57,614 nucleotides of DNA from Verrucomicrobiota bacterium (GTDB lineage: Bacteria; Verrucomicrobiota; Verrucomicrobiia; Limisphaerales; UBA9464): assembly GCA_947454705.1 (NCBI GenBank), contig CANGKZ010000033.1:1-57614 (forward strand). The letters run 5' to 3'. The position numbers and the translations under genes are program-made. Every line of letters starts with the position of its first letter. Within the stretch, counting starts at the first letter, position 1. Of the stretch, positions 1 to 8,987 are shown piece after piece. A model generated the notes under the pieces. It was not told the DNA's origin. It saw nothing but the letters and a program-made list of their open reading frames with translations, and searched no databases.

Positions 1-128
1 CTTTGGACTTTGGACTTTGGACTTTGGACTTTGGACTTTGGACTTTGGACTTTGGACTTTGGACTTTGGACTTTGGACTTTGGACTTTGGACTTTGGACT
101 TTGGACTTTGGACTTTGGACTTTGGACT
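1..128. repeat. Heptanucleotide tandem repeat (ctttgga), about 18 copies
   Basis: The first 128 bases are an uninterrupted array of the 7-bp unit ctttgga, about 18 copies with no visible variants, probably continuing upstream of the window. It stops eight bases before the stop codon of the Hsp70 gene, so it lies in that gene's 3' flank. Because 7 is not a multiple of 3, every frame reads a 7-residue peptide repeat without stops on the plus strand; this is a by-product, not a gene. A short relic of the same unit occurs at 10647-10662. Confidence 0.95.
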
Positions 129-135
129 CCGCGGC

Positions 136-2049
136 TCACCCAATCATCCCGCGTCGGCGCAGTTCCGCCTCCATCACCTGGTCCATCGCGTATTCCGCGA
201 GCGCCGTCGTCACCTGATCCAGATCCGCCGTCGCGGCCTTGAGCTTTGCCGGATCACCGGTTTTGGTTCGCGGATTCTCCAGAGAGAGCACGGCTTCCAC
301 CGCATCGAGCGCGGCGTCGATCTGCTTCTTGTACTCCGGATCGAGTTGATCGTGGTACTCGGCCATCGTCTTGCGCGTGGCGACCAGCGTCTCGCCCGCG
401 CGCAGCTTGGCTTCAATCCACTGACGCGCCCGCAAATCATCAAAGGCGTTCTCGACCGATTCCTCGACCATGCGCTGCACGGCCGCATCGTCCACATCCA
501 CCGCCGACTTCATTTCCACCCGCTTCTGGTGGCCGGTCTTCACGTCGCGCGCGAGCACGTGGAGGATGCCGTTGGCGTCGATCTCGAACTGCACGCCCAC
601 GCGGGGAACTCCCTTGGGTGCGGCCTCAAATTCGATTTCAAACCGGCCCAGCGACCAGTTGTCCATGGCCCGTTCGCGTTCGCCCTGCAGGACGTGAATC
701 AGCATCGACCGCTGATTGTCCACCGCGGTGGTGAACAGCTCGCCGGCCTTCACCGGAATGGTGGAGTTGCGGTGGATGATCACGTTCATCAACCCGCCAA
801 AGGTCTCGATGCCGAGCGACAGCGGAGTGACGTCGAGCAGGAGCAGGTTCTTGAGTCCGCCCGACAGAATCTCGCCCTGGATCGCCGCGCCGAGGGCCAC
901 CGCTTCGTCCGGGTTCTGACTGGTGTTGAGCTGCGGTCCCACCGCCTTGTGATGCTCGGTGCCGAGGCGCAGATCGCCGCGGGTTTCCTCGAACTCCGCG
1001 CATTGGAACCACTCCGCCACCAGCTTTCGAACGAGCGGCATGCGGGTCTGGCCGCCGACCAGAATAACCTGCTGCAGATCCTTCGGCTCCAGTTTGGCAT
1101 CGGCCAGCGAACGCAGGCAGTGGCTGCGGGTTTGCTCGATCAAGTCGCGGGTGAGCGACTCCAACTGCTCGCGCGTGATTTCGAGCGAGAAGCTGAAGGT
1201 CGGCGTGAGGAAGGGCAGGGAGGCTTCGGTGCGCGTCTCGGATGAGAGGCGGATCTTCACCTGCTCGGCGACTTCGCGAATCCGGCTGAGCAATCCCGCC
1301 TGCTCCGTGGCGTCGGGGCCGCCGGCGTCGCGGATCTTGGATGCGAGAAAATCCGTGATGCGACGGTCCAGATCGTCCCCTCCCAGCCGCGTGTTGCCGT
1401 GCGTGCTCAACACCTGGAACACGCCCTGGTTCAGCTCGAGAATGGAAAGGTCAAATGTGCCGCCGCCGAGGTCGTACACCGCGATCTTGGAACGTTCGCC
1501 GAGACGGTCGAGCCCGTAGGCCAGCGCCGCCGCGGTGGGTTCGTTCACGATGCGCTCCACCTTGAATCCGGCGAGTTCGCCGGCGCGGATGGTGGCGTTG
1601 CGCTGGGCGTCATTGAAGTACGCCGGGACCGTGATCACGGCGCGGGTGACCGGTTCTCCGAGCGCGGCCTCGGCATCGCGCTTCAACTTCGAGAGCACCT
1701 GCGCGGAGATTTCTTCCGGCGTCCAGCTGCGGCCCCGGATGTCGAAATGCACCGGACCCGATCCCGTCCGCTGAACCGGATAGGTCACCCAGAGATCCTC
1801 GGGCGGAATGTCGGTGCCGCGACGGCCCATGAAGCGTTTGACCGAATAAAGCGTTTCAGCGGGATGCAGCGCGCGAACGCGATTTGCGGCGTGACCCACA
1901 ATGGGGGCGGCGTCGCCCGCGGGGAGGTGAACCACCGACGGGGTCAGGCGCTGACCCTCGGGGTCCGCGATCACGTAGGGAATGCCACTGTCCACGACCG
2001 CCACCAGGGAGTTGGTGGTGCCAAGGTCGATGCCGACGATTTTGCTCAT
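136..2049 (-). CDS. Hsp70 family chaperone (DnaK/HscA-like)
   Basis: This is a 637-residue Hsp70-family ATPase, a cytoplasmic chaperone that binds unfolded segments under ATP control. The N-terminus reads [14 protein letters not shown], the phosphate-1 loop of the actin-like ATPase fold. The phosphate-2 segment [13 protein letters not shown] lies near residues 190-203, and the adenosine motif VGGQTRMP near residue 327. A beta-sandwich substrate domain with [11 protein letters not shown] follows, then a rather short helical lid ending in RRRGMIG rather than the acidic EEVD-like tail of some DnaKs. I chose the ATG at 2047-2049 because the ATPase fold begins there; a frame extension upstream is not family-like. 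No dnaJ or grpE is adjacent, so it may be an accessory Hsp70 rather than the main DnaK, and no symbol is given. Confidence 0.93.
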   Translation of the reverse strand: MSKIVGIDLGTTNSLVAVVDSGIPYVIADPEGQRLTPSVVHLPAGDAAPIVGHAANRVRALHPAETLYSVKRFMGRRGTDIPPEDLWVTYPVQRTGSGPVHFDIRGRSWTPEEISAQVLSKLKRDAEAALGEPVTRAVITVPAYFNDAQRNATIRAGELAGFKVERIVNEPTAAALAYGLDRLGERSKIAVYDLGGGTFDLSILELNQGVFQVLSTHGNTRLGGDDLDRRITDFLASKIRDAGGPDATEQAGLLSRIREVAEQVKIRLSSETRTEASLPFLTPTFSFSLEITREQLESLTRDLIEQTRSHCLRSLADAKLEPKDLQQVILVGGQTRMPLVRKLVAEWFQCAEFEETRGDLRLGTEHHKAVGPQLNTSQNPDEAVALGAAIQGEILSGGLKNLLLLDVTPLSLGIETFGGLMNVIIHRNSTIPVKAGELFTTAVDNQRSMLIHVLQGERERAMDNWSLGRFEIEFEAAPKGVPRVGVQFEIDANGILHVLARDVKTGHQKRVEMKSAVDVDDAAVQRMVEESVENAFDDLRARQWIEAKLRAGETLVATRKTMAEYHDQLDPEYKKQIDAALDAVEAVLSLENPRTKTGDPAKLKAATADLDQVTTALAEYAMDQVMEAELRRRGMIG

Positions 2050-2135
2050 GTGCGACGCGGAACGTGGTCGATGCCGCCCCGAAGGGCAAGGGGGCACCGG
2101 AATTGAAACAACCTCCGGAAGCTGAAAGAGAGTTC

Positions 2136-2280
2136 AACCATAGATGGACACGGATGAACACAGATCGAAAGGCGCGGAACCGAAGGATTCATGAATCTCC
2201 CAACAGGTGAAGAATTCGGAAGCGCTCCAAGCCTTTCATCTCCCTCTCCATCAGCGTTTATCTGCGTTGCTCTGCGGTTT
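2136..2280. repeat. Dispersed intergenic repeat, inverted arms
   Basis: The 242-bp gap between the radical SAM and Hsp70 genes contains a stretch of the type atagatggacacggatgaac (2141-2160) and, facing it, a stretch like cgtttatctgcgttgctctg (2255-2274). From general knowledge, such sequences recur between genes in Verrucomicrobiota and some other phyla. The two arms look like ends of a non-coding repeat. I see no ORF inside. Confidence 0.5.
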
Positions 2281-2291
2281 GAAACTGCCGG

Positions 2292-3869
2292 TCAGGGCAG
2301 CGGGGTGGGTTCCGATCCGAGATGCCGCGCCTGGCGGCTGGGAAGCGCCGCGGCGGCCCGGCGTACTTCCTTGAGCACCTTGCGCCGGGTGTGTCGCGGG
2401 AGGACGTCCACCGGCAGCTGGCTGTGACGCGAGGCCCAGGGTGGTTCGTCGTCCCGGCCGATGCGCCGGTAGTCGGCCAGCAACAGTTCCGTTGCACGGG
2501 CGAGGTCCACCGTCGGGCGGGTTTCCAGATACTCCAGCAGCAGGGAGTACTGGCGCTGAAGCGCAATGCCCGTGGTTTTCACGTCCTGCTCGTGCAGCCA
2601 GTCGGCAAACGCCATGAAGCCGTGAAAGCGCGATCCGTCGTCCCACACCAAGCCCAGCGATTCCGTGAAATTCCCGCTGTTGCCGAACACATCCCAGAAC
2701 GCGGCAAATCGGCGCAACCTGCCCAAGTCCTGCGCGCTGAGGAGACGGTTTTGCAGGATCTCGTAGGGCGGATGCGGGTTGTACACCATGCCCCATTCGG
2801 CGTCGTGACGGATGATCGGTGTTCCGCGAAGTCGCTTCAGAATTCCCACCTGGATTTCCTGCGGGCGAAGCGCGAGCAATCGGTCAAAGCCCGTCGCGAA
2901 GCTCTCCAGCGTCTCACCGGGCAGGCCGGCGATCAGGTCGGCATGGATGTGAACTCCGCTCTCGGCACGCAGCCAGCGGAGGTTGTCTTCGAGTCGTGCG
3001 TGGTCCTGTCGGCGCCGGATCAGTTGCTCCACCTCGGGATTCAACGACTGCACGCCCACCTCAAATTGCAGCCCGCCGGCCGGAAACTTTTTGATCAATT
3101 CACGCAATGCCGTCGGCAACCGATCCGGCACCATCTCGAAATGGACAAACATCCCGGGCTGCCAGCGCTCGAGGAAGAAATTGAGAATCGCGCTGCTGGT
3201 GGGGAGGTGGAGGTTGAAGGTGCGATCGACGAACTTGAACCGCCGCGCGCCGCGATCGAGCAGTTGCTGCATCGATTCCAGAAACGCCGCGAGCGGGAAC
3301 TGGCGCACGGGCAGATCGATTGAAGACAGGCAGAATTCGCAGGTGAAGGGGCATCCTCTCGAGGCCTCCACATACATCACCCGATGCGCGAGATCTTGCT
3401 CGTCGTAGAGTTCGTAGGGCAGCGCCACCTTCGCGAGATCCGGCAGCGGGGCGGTGATCACCCTGGGTGGACGCGGCGCGTCGGAAAGCAACTGGCGGCA
3501 CAAGTCGGCAAAGGCCAGATCGGCCTCGCCCGTGATGACGTGATCCGCTCGGCGCACGATTTCCTGATCGCCCGTCTCGTAGCTCACCTCCGGGCCGCCG
3601 AGCACCACGATCAAGTCCGGACGGACGCGCTTCAGGATTCCCACCAGCTCGGTCGTGGCGGTGATATTCCAGATGTAAACGCCGAAGCCCACGATCCGCG
3701 GATTCCTCGACAGGATCGCATCGGCGATTTCGATCGGCTTCTGGTTGATGTCGTACTCGGCAATCTCCGCGCGGCCCTTCAAGTCGCCAAGGTTCGCCAT
3801 CAAATACCGCAGCCCGAAGGCCGCGTGGATGAACCGCGCGTTGAGGGTGGAAAGCAGGATGTCCGGCAT
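2292..3869 (-). CDS. B12-binding domain radical SAM protein (DUF4080-type C-terminus)
   Basis: This 525-residue protein has an N-terminal Rossmann-like cobalamin-binding region (residues about 1-135, including GFGVYIWNITATTE and VVLGGPEVSYE). A radical SAM core follows, with the [4Fe-4S] cluster cysteines C173, C177 and C180 in RGCPFTCEFC. The C-terminal third resembles the DUF4080 domain found in this subfamily. It probably performs a radical methylation or rearrangement on an unidentified substrate. The start follows the GNAT stop by 12 bp, so HAD, GNAT and this gene are probably one transcript, although their roles do not obviously connect. The N-terminal sequence MPDILLSTLNARFIHAAFGL is a recognisable start for the family. 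Confidence 0.88.
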   Translation of the reverse strand: MPDILLSTLNARFIHAAFGLRYLMANLGDLKGRAEIAEYDINQKPIEIADAILSRNPRIVGFGVYIWNITATTELVGILKRVRPDLIVVLGGPEVSYETGDQEIVRRADHVITGEADLAFADLCRQLLSDAPRPPRVITAPLPDLAKVALPYELYDEQDLAHRVMYVEASRGCPFTCEFCLSSIDLPVRQFPLAAFLESMQQLLDRGARRFKFVDRTFNLHLPTSSAILNFFLERWQPGMFVHFEMVPDRLPTALRELIKKFPAGGLQFEVGVQSLNPEVEQLIRRRQDHARLEDNLRWLRAESGVHIHADLIAGLPGETLESFATGFDRLLALRPQEIQVGILKRLRGTPIIRHDAEWGMVYNPHPPYEILQNRLLSAQDLGRLRRFAAFWDVFGNSGNFTESLGLVWDDGSRFHGFMAFADWLHEQDVKTTGIALQRQYSLLLEYLETRPTVDLARATELLLADYRRIGRDDEPPWASRHSQLPVDVLPRHTRRKVLKEVRRAAAALPSRQARHLGSEPTPLP

Positions 3870-3881
3870 CGGAGGCGGAGC

Positions 3882-4373
3882 CTACCTGATGGATCCGAGG
3901 TGCACCAGCAGGACGGGGAGACCACCTTTGGTACAGTTTGGGTCCGGGAATTCGACATCGATGCGTCGGGCGCCCATGCGGAGGTAGAAGCCTTCGGCGT
4001 TGGGGTCCGACACAATCCGCAATTCCTGCCATCCCAGCCGGACGCCCTCGCGGCAGGCGTGGTCGAACAAGGCGCGTCCGATCCCGCGTCCCATCGCGCC
4101 CGGCAGCACCCACAGGTGGTCCAGGCGCAGGCTCCTGCCCAGAGGCTGGAGCTGGTACCATCCGACCGGCCAGCCGGCGTCTATCACCACGCCGGTCGGT
4201 CGCGATTGGATTTCCTCCGCGCTCACGGTGAGCTGCGGGGACCATTCCTGGAGCTGGCTTTCCGGGTAGCCCCAGTGGCGTTTTGCGGCGTGCGCGATTG
4301 CGGTCAGGGCTGCGGCCATCGAGGGATCCGCACGCACTACCGGGTGAACGAGGGAGTCGTCGGATCGAAGCAT
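3882..4373 (-). CDS. GNAT family N-acetyltransferase
   Basis: This is a 163-residue acetyltransferase. The acetyl-CoA binding signature (R/Q)xxGxG/A is visible as GAMGRGIGRALFDHA, preceded by the strand LRLDHLWVLP. The late LRIVSDPNAEGFYLRMGARR segment is the typical GNAT C-terminal motif (motif B). I chose the ATG at 4371-4373; an upstream in-frame extension would run into the preceding HAD gene. It lies 25 bp after the HAD gene and 12 bp before the radical SAM gene, suggesting co-transcription. The substrate cannot be read from sequence. Confidence 0.85.
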   Translation of the reverse strand: MLRSDDSLVHPVVRADPSMAAALTAIAHAAKRHWGYPESQLQEWSPQLTVSAEEIQSRPTGVVIDAGWPVGWYQLQPLGRSLRLDHLWVLPGAMGRGIGRALFDHACREGVRLGWQELRIVSDPNAEGFYLRMGARRIDVEFPDPNCTKGGLPVLLVHLGSIR

Positions 4374-4398
4374 GACCAGCAAGGAGGCTGCGAAACCC

Positions 4399-5184
4399 TC
4401 AGGAACCGCGGGGAAACAGCGTTTCCAGCGCTTCAAACACGCCGTCGCCACAGGACTGCGCGGCGATGTATCCGCCGTGGCTTGCGACCTGCGCCTTCAC
4501 GGTGGGAAGCCCGTTGGAGGGCGTGGCGAGCCAGCGCGCGAACTTCGGCTGGAGCATGGGGAGATCGTTCAGGTGATCGCCCGCGGCAAAGGTTTCACCG
4601 GCCGTGCGCCCGGTGAGACGCTGGATTTCCGCGAGCGCGGTGCCCTTGCTGTAGTCGCGGTGGCTCAGACGCGAGTACACGTCGTTCCGCACCGAGACCA
4701 ATTCCGGTACGGATTCGCTGTAGACTTCGAGCTCGGCCTGGATGGCGTCCATCTGGCTGTTGCTCCGCGCAATCACGCACAGCGGCGACCATCCATCGGC
4801 GTAGAAGGTGGCGTCGTAGCGCTCCTCCAGCACCCGGGCGAGCTGTTTCAATTCCGGGGCATGGGTGGCGTAGATGGCGGCGTGGTCGCTGTGGCAGCGG
4901 TCGTTCCAGGGCTGGACCGGTTCGAAGTGGCCGCCCACATGACGGTAGATCTCGCGCTCCACCGCGACCACGTAGTCCGGGATCACCTGCATGCGCGAGC
5001 GGCCGATGCTCTCCATGAGGCTCGCGAGGTCGCGCCCGGTGTTGATGACCCACAGCACGCCCGACGTCTGCAGCGCCTTCAAGCGCTCCTGCAGGACCAC
5101 CGGCACGGGGCCGTGGCTGAAGTCGGCATGGATGGTGCCGTCGAAATCGGTGGAAACGAGGCGGAGCGGGCGGTTCGGTTTCAT
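4399..5184 (-). CDS. HAD superfamily hydrolase (Cof/sucrose-phosphatase-like)
   Basis: This is a 261-residue haloacid-dehalogenase-type phosphatase. Motif I, STDFDGTIH, carries the nucleophile Asp and acid/base Asp near residue 14. Motif II is NTGRD. KGTAL, near the middle, supplies the motif III lysine, and GDHLNDLPML is motif IV with its metal-binding aspartates. The long cap between motifs II and III places it in the C2-capped Cof/SPP-like group, which act on sugar phosphates or similar small phosphates. The ATG at 5182-5184 was chosen because motif I starts 12 residues after it. It is the first gene of the HAD / GNAT / radical SAM cluster and diverges from the TPR gene. Confidence 0.87.
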   Translation of the reverse strand: MKPNRPLRLVSTDFDGTIHADFSHGPVPVVLQERLKALQTSGVLWVINTGRDLASLMESIGRSRMQVIPDYVVAVEREIYRHVGGHFEPVQPWNDRCHSDHAAIYATHAPELKQLARVLEERYDATFYADGWSPLCVIARSNSQMDAIQAELEVYSESVPELVSVRNDVYSRLSHRDYSKGTALAEIQRLTGRTAGETFAAGDHLNDLPMLQPKFARWLATPSNGLPTVKAQVASHGGYIAAQSCGDGVFEALETLFPRGS

Positions 5185-5352
5185 CAATCGGGCTTCGGAT
5201 GCAGGATCACCATCGGACGGGCGGACAGCTCGGCTTCGGTTTCGGGGGCGGTGGATCAGGATCTGGAACTTCAACTCAATCCAACTCAACTCGCTCCCCA
5301 CCAAGCCGCAGCCTTGCGGACGGCAAGCATCCCGACGAGGGTATCGGCGTCA

Positions 5353-5856
5353 ATGGCCATGTCCCACCAGGATCTCTACGACGACGCAATGTACGAATAC
5401 TCGACCGGGAACTATCCCCGTGCGCTCGAGTTGCTCGCCTCGATCCTCGCCGAGGATCCGGTTCACTTCGACGCCCAGCTTGCCGTGGCCATGTGCCATT
5501 ACCGGCAGGGCGACTTCCCCACGGCCATCCGCGAGGGGCACAAGGCGGAGAAGCTCAAGCCCAACGAGCAGCTGGTTCACACGAATCTGTCGCTGTTCTA
5601 CATGAAGTCGGGCGACAAGCAGACCGCCGAGAAACATGGACTGCAGGCGCGCATCGCTTCGTGGAAGGAAAACATGGCCCCGCCTCCCGCGGCCGGTGCC
5701 GGCGGCGCTGCTGGCAATTCGAATGCGGTTGAGGACGAACTCCGCATGGCCCAGCCCAAGGCGCCTTCAGTGAAGCTTCCGGAAAAGTTTCCCGACATGC
5801 CGTGGAAGAAGAGCAAGGCCCCGATCACTCCGCCGCCCCCCTCCAAACCCCAATGA
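5353..5856 (+). CDS. Tetratricopeptide-repeat protein
   Basis: This is a 167-residue protein of unknown role. Residues about 8-95 form roughly two and a half TPR helices: YEYSTGNYPRALELLASIL, then AVAMCHYRQGDFPTAI, then a third ending GDKQTAEKHGLQAR. The tail is rich in Ala, Gly, Pro and Lys and ends PPPPSKPQ, probably disordered. There are two candidate starts, ATG at 5353 and ATG at 5359; gaggg at about 5336-5340 slightly favours the first. The stop overlaps the Rieske start as ATGA (5853-5856), so the two are translationally coupled. TPRs suggest a scaffold for protein contacts. Confidence 0.8.
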   Translation: MAMSHQDLYDDAMYEYSTGNYPRALELLASILAEDPVHFDAQLAVAMCHYRQGDFPTAIREGHKAEKLKPNEQLVHTNLSLFYMKSGDKQTAEKHGLQARIASWKENMAPPPAAGAGGAAGNSNAVEDELRMAQPKAPSVKLPEKFPDMPWKKSKAPITPPPPSKPQ

Positions 5857-6194
5857 GCGCGAGCCGCGAATACGACATTGCCGACACCGCGAGTCTCGCC
5901 CCCGGCGCAGCGCGCAGCGTGGAAGTGGATGGACGGCGCCTCGCGCTGGTGCATCTGGAGCAGGAATTTTTCGCCATCGACGATGCCTGCCCGCATCGCG
6001 GCGGCCCGCTCGGCGCGGGATTCGTGAAGGATTGCCGCGTGCATTGCCCGCTTCATGGCTGGGGCTTTGATGTCACCACGGGAGCCTGCGATGTCCGGCC
6101 CGACAAACCGGTGCGCACGTATCCGGTGACGGTTCGCGACGGACGCGTGTGGGTGACGCTGGAGCCGCGCGTCGGTTCCGCAGCCGTCGTTTAG
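5853..6194 (+). CDS. Rieske [2Fe-2S] ferredoxin-like protein
   Basis: This 113-residue protein consists of a single Rieske domain. The cluster ligands are in CPHRGGPLG (Cys and His) and CPLHGWGF (Cys and His), separated by 16 residues as in soluble Rieske ferredoxins and NirD-like subunits. It would carry one electron at a time to an oxygenase or reductase, but no such enzyme is adjacent. The ATGA overlap with the TPR gene shows coupling. It has no signal peptide or membrane segment, so it is cytoplasmic. Confidence 0.9.
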   Translation: MSASREYDIADTASLAPGAARSVEVDGRRLALVHLEQEFFAIDDACPHRGGPLGAGFVKDCRVHCPLHGWGFDVTTGACDVRPDKPVRTYPVTVRDGRVWVTLEPRVGSAAVV

Positions 6195-6271
6195 CCGGTC
6201 GTCCGGCGGACGTTTCCCGATTTTCCCGTCTTTTTTTGCCCGGGATTTCGAGACACCGTGTCGCGCGCGCC

Positions 6272-7456
6272 ATGTCCGACCTGAGACTCCTCCATCTCAA
6301 CACGCAGTTCGCCTCCATGGGCGGACTCGAGGCGGTGCTGCGTCGTCATCATCTGGAGGACGAACGCTTCGGAATCGATTCGCGGTTCATCGTGTACTAC
6401 GAGCCGCCATCGGCCGGATTCCCGCGGGCCAGCTTTCTCAACTTCAGCGACCGAACCTCCATTTCCCAAGCTCGCACGGCGCAGCGTGCGGCCCTCAACG
6501 CCTTCGAACCCGATGTGGCGCTGTACCACACGGTGTGGGGCGTTCCGTATCTGGCAGAGCTCGACCGGGCGCATCGCCGCGTGCTGATGTTGCACAGCGA
6601 TATTCCGCGGCTGGATGGGTTTCTTCGCAGCCGATTGCCGTGGATGGATGCCGTGATCGGGGTCAGCCAAACGCTGCTCGATCGCGCGGCGGCCGCGGCG
6701 CCAGCGGGCCTCGGTTTGGGTCCGGAGCGAATGCACCTCGCGCCGTATCCGGTTGTGCCACCGGTGCTCCCTCCGCGCGCGCCGCGTGACCCGGATCGAC
6801 CGTTGGTGATCGGCTATTGCGGCCGACTCGTGCGCGAGCAGAAACGCGTGGAGCGGCTTCCGGAGTTGATCGCGCACCTGGATCGACTCGGCATCGCGTA
6901 TCGATTCGAACTCCTCGGTGAAGGCCCCGAGCGCGCGTGGCTGGAGGCCCAACTTCCCGATCGCACGCGCCACGTGTTTCACGGAAGAAAATCGGGAACG
7001 GAATATTGGGACATCCTGCGCTCGTGGGACGTGATGGTGTTTGTCAGCGATTACGAGGGCACTCCGATCGCCCTGCTCGAAGGCCTCGCGGCGGGGGTGC
7101 TTCCGTTGCATCCCGACTTGAAGTGCGGCGGCGATCAAATGGCCCGTCGCGTGTCGCCTTCGCTGGTGTATCCGGCGGGGGATCCGGAGGCGGCGGCGCG
7201 GGCCCTGCAGCATTTGTCCTCGTGGCCGGCCGGAGAATGGAAGCGCCTGCGGGATCATGCTTCGGCGGCGGTCGAGCCGCACCTGGGCGATCGTTATCTG
7301 GCGGGAATTGCGGCGTTCCTGAAATCGCTATCTGCGCTGCCGGATCGGACGAAGCCCCCGTTTCCCAAGCGGCCGTGGCCGGTGGATCACCTCGCGTTTG
7401 GCACGCTCGATCGGATCAGCTCGCTCAAGCGCCGGATTTTGGGCGGCGGGCAATGA
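6272..7456 (+). CDS. Glycosyltransferase, GT4/GT1-like (GT-B fold)
   Basis: This is a 394-residue GT-B glycosyltransferase. The N-terminal half begins LRLLHLNTQFASMGGLEAVL, with the glycine loop that contacts the acceptor. The C-terminal half starts near residue 170 with VIGYCGRLVREQKRVERLPEL and carries the donor-binding E-x7-E-like segment YEGTPIALLEGLAAG near residue 268. The start ATG at 6272 was chosen over upstream in-frame sequence that is not family-like. It converges on, and overlaps by 32 bp, the methyltransferase of the flippase operon. The neighbourhood suggests surface polysaccharide or O-glycan assembly; the sugar is unknown. Confidence 0.88.
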   Translation: MSDLRLLHLNTQFASMGGLEAVLRRHHLEDERFGIDSRFIVYYEPPSAGFPRASFLNFSDRTSISQARTAQRAALNAFEPDVALYHTVWGVPYLAELDRAHRRVLMLHSDIPRLDGFLRSRLPWMDAVIGVSQTLLDRAAAAAPAGLGLGPERMHLAPYPVVPPVLPPRAPRDPDRPLVIGYCGRLVREQKRVERLPELIAHLDRLGIAYRFELLGEGPERAWLEAQLPDRTRHVFHGRKSGTEYWDILRSWDVMVFVSDYEGTPIALLEGLAAGVLPLHPDLKCGGDQMARRVSPSLVYPAGDPEAAARALQHLSSWPAGEWKRLRDHASAAVEPHLGDRYLAGIAAFLKSLSALPDRTKPPFPKRPWPVDHLAFGTLDRISSLKRRILGGGQ

Positions 7457-8216
7457 CCGCCACGCCGGCATAAATCGCGGCGGGATGCGACGCATCCACC
7501 ACGCCCTGCGATGTGAAACGCCGGGCGATGGCATTGAGCATCGGAAGCCACACCCAACCATACAGGCGTCGCACGATGGCCAGCAGCTTGTGGCAGATCG
7601 GGCGTTCGGGCAGGTGTAGGGAATTGGCCGCGTAATGGACCATTTGAATCGCCCCGCGCGCGCCCGCGGTGAGTTTCCAGGAAGCCTCCACGCGGAGTCC
7701 GGCGCGTTCCACGGCGCATTCCAATCCACGCGCGGTCCAGCGGTGGTAATCGTGAGGACACCCGTGTTCCTCGAACATGCCGTGGGTGGTGATCAATACC
7801 TGACCGCCCGGCTTGAGCAATCGCGCGCACTCCGCGAGGTACGCAGCGGGATCCGGCACGTGTTCGAGCACCTGCGTGGAGAGCACGGCGTCGTAGGAGG
7901 CATCGGGCTCCTCGGTCATGCCATTCGCGGGCAGCAGTCGATCCACCGCAGGTCCGGGCGTGACGTCAGCGCGGATGTAGGTGGTGATTCCGCGGAAGAG
8001 GGATCGATACGGCGCGCCGCCGCTGCCGTAGTCGAAGAGCGATCCCGACACGCGCTGGGCGAAGCGCTCCACCACGTCGCGCAGATCCGTAAAGCTGAGG
8101 CAATTGGTCTCCGAAAGCGGCGGCGCGAGACGGCTGGCCAGGTAGGCGTCGGCGTGGATCACGTCAGACAGCCGAGATTCCGTACCGGCGGAGGTTGGCG
8201 AACCGGTGGAACTCAT
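7425..8216 (-). CDS. Class I SAM-dependent methyltransferase
   Basis: This is a 263-residue methyltransferase. Motif I is LFDYGSGGAPY, close to residue 61. The segment VLSTQVLEHVPDP is a typical motif IV, and ARLLKPGGQVLITTHG is the post-motif strand. It is the last gene of the flippase operon: its ATG overlaps the stop of the TylF-like gene as ATGA (8213-8216). Its 3' end overlaps the convergent glycosyltransferase. In this context it probably methylates a sugar or a lipid-linked intermediate, but that is inference from neighbours. Confidence 0.87.
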   Translation of the reverse strand: MSSTGSPTSAGTESRLSDVIHADAYLASRLAPPLSETNCLSFTDLRDVVERFAQRVSGSLFDYGSGGAPYRSLFRGITTYIRADVTPGPAVDRLLPANGMTEEPDASYDAVLSTQVLEHVPDPAAYLAECARLLKPGGQVLITTHGMFEEHGCPHDYHRWTARGLECAVERAGLRVEASWKLTAGARGAIQMVHYAANSLHLPERPICHKLLAIVRRLYGWVWLPMLNAIARRFTSQGVVDASHPAAIYAGVAVIARRPKSGA

Positions 8217-8971
8217 TGCCGGAAGAGCACGGCCTGCGTGGATTCAGGAAGGCTGATCAGCTCCTGCTTGAATTCGCGGCAGGCGACATCAATGGCCTGA
8301 CGTGCGGCATAGCACGCGGGCCAGTTGTAATCGTCGAACACGATCATTCCCCCCGGCGAAAGGCGTTCCAGGCAGAAGCGCGTCGCGGCTGCGGTGGGTT
8401 CGTGCAGGTTCACATCGATGTGCGCAAAGGCGATCCGGTCGGCCTTCACTTCATCGAGTGTCCCAGGAATGAGGCCGGCAATGACATGCACGTCGGCCAG
8501 CGGATCGCGCAGCAGTTCGATCACCTGGTCGCGCGGGGCCAGTTTGCATTGGTCGATGGCCACGTGGGAGCCGTCGCGCGCGGCATCGATTTTCTGGTAT
8601 CCCGCAAAGGTGTCGAGGAACCAGCCGCGGCGTTTCACCCCGAGTTCGCGGGAGAGATCGAGCATCAGCCGCGCGGCCCCGCCGCTGCCGGTGCCGGCTT
8701 CGAAGAGATCGCCCGGGACGCCGCGCGTCAGCCGGATGCTCTGCATGAGGGTGTAGAGCTTCTGACGTGACAGCATGGTGTGTCCCAGCACCGCGGGGGT
8801 GAACCAGCGGTCAAACCCGGGGCTGCGCCAGGGGCGGAAGAGGCGGGCGTGATCCTCGGGGCCGGTGTAGAGCGCGTCGTCGGGCAGGGGATCGGGAATC
8901 ACCTGCGGGTGACGCCGGACCAGCTCGAGTCCGAGCGGAACAAGAATGCGATTGGCGAGCTGGCGGAACAT
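8213..8971 (-). CDS. TylF/MycF-like O-methyltransferase
   Basis: This 252-residue protein resembles the TylF/MycF macrocin O-methyltransferase family, which methylates sugar hydroxyls using SAM and a divalent metal. The SAM loop is GDLFEAGTGSGGAARLML. The distal FAHIDVNLHEPT and GGMIVFDDYNWPA segments carry the aspartates that in the family bind metal (D-x-D and DDY). I took the ATG at 8969-8971; sequence further upstream overlaps the flippase end and is not family-like. It lies 16 bp after the flippase stop and is coupled to the next methyltransferase by ATGA. Confidence 0.84.
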   Translation of the reverse strand: MFRQLANRILVPLGLELVRRHPQVIPDPLPDDALYTGPEDHARLFRPWRSPGFDRWFTPAVLGHTMLSRQKLYTLMQSIRLTRGVPGDLFEAGTGSGGAARLMLDLSRELGVKRRGWFLDTFAGYQKIDAARDGSHVAIDQCKLAPRDQVIELLRDPLADVHVIAGLIPGTLDEVKADRIAFAHIDVNLHEPTAAATRFCLERLSPGGMIVFDDYNWPACYAARQAIDVACREFKQELISLPESTQAVLFRQ

Positions 8972-8987
8972 GCGAGATGCGGAACGG

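Noticed and set aside
1-128. Possible CRISPR array
   Set aside because: The unit is 7 bp with no spacers, and no cas genes occur in the window.
3-1245. Peptide repeats (LDFGLWT) as a coding repeat protein
   Set aside because: The repeat reads open in every plus frame because of its 7-bp period; downstream it is antisense to the Hsp70 gene.
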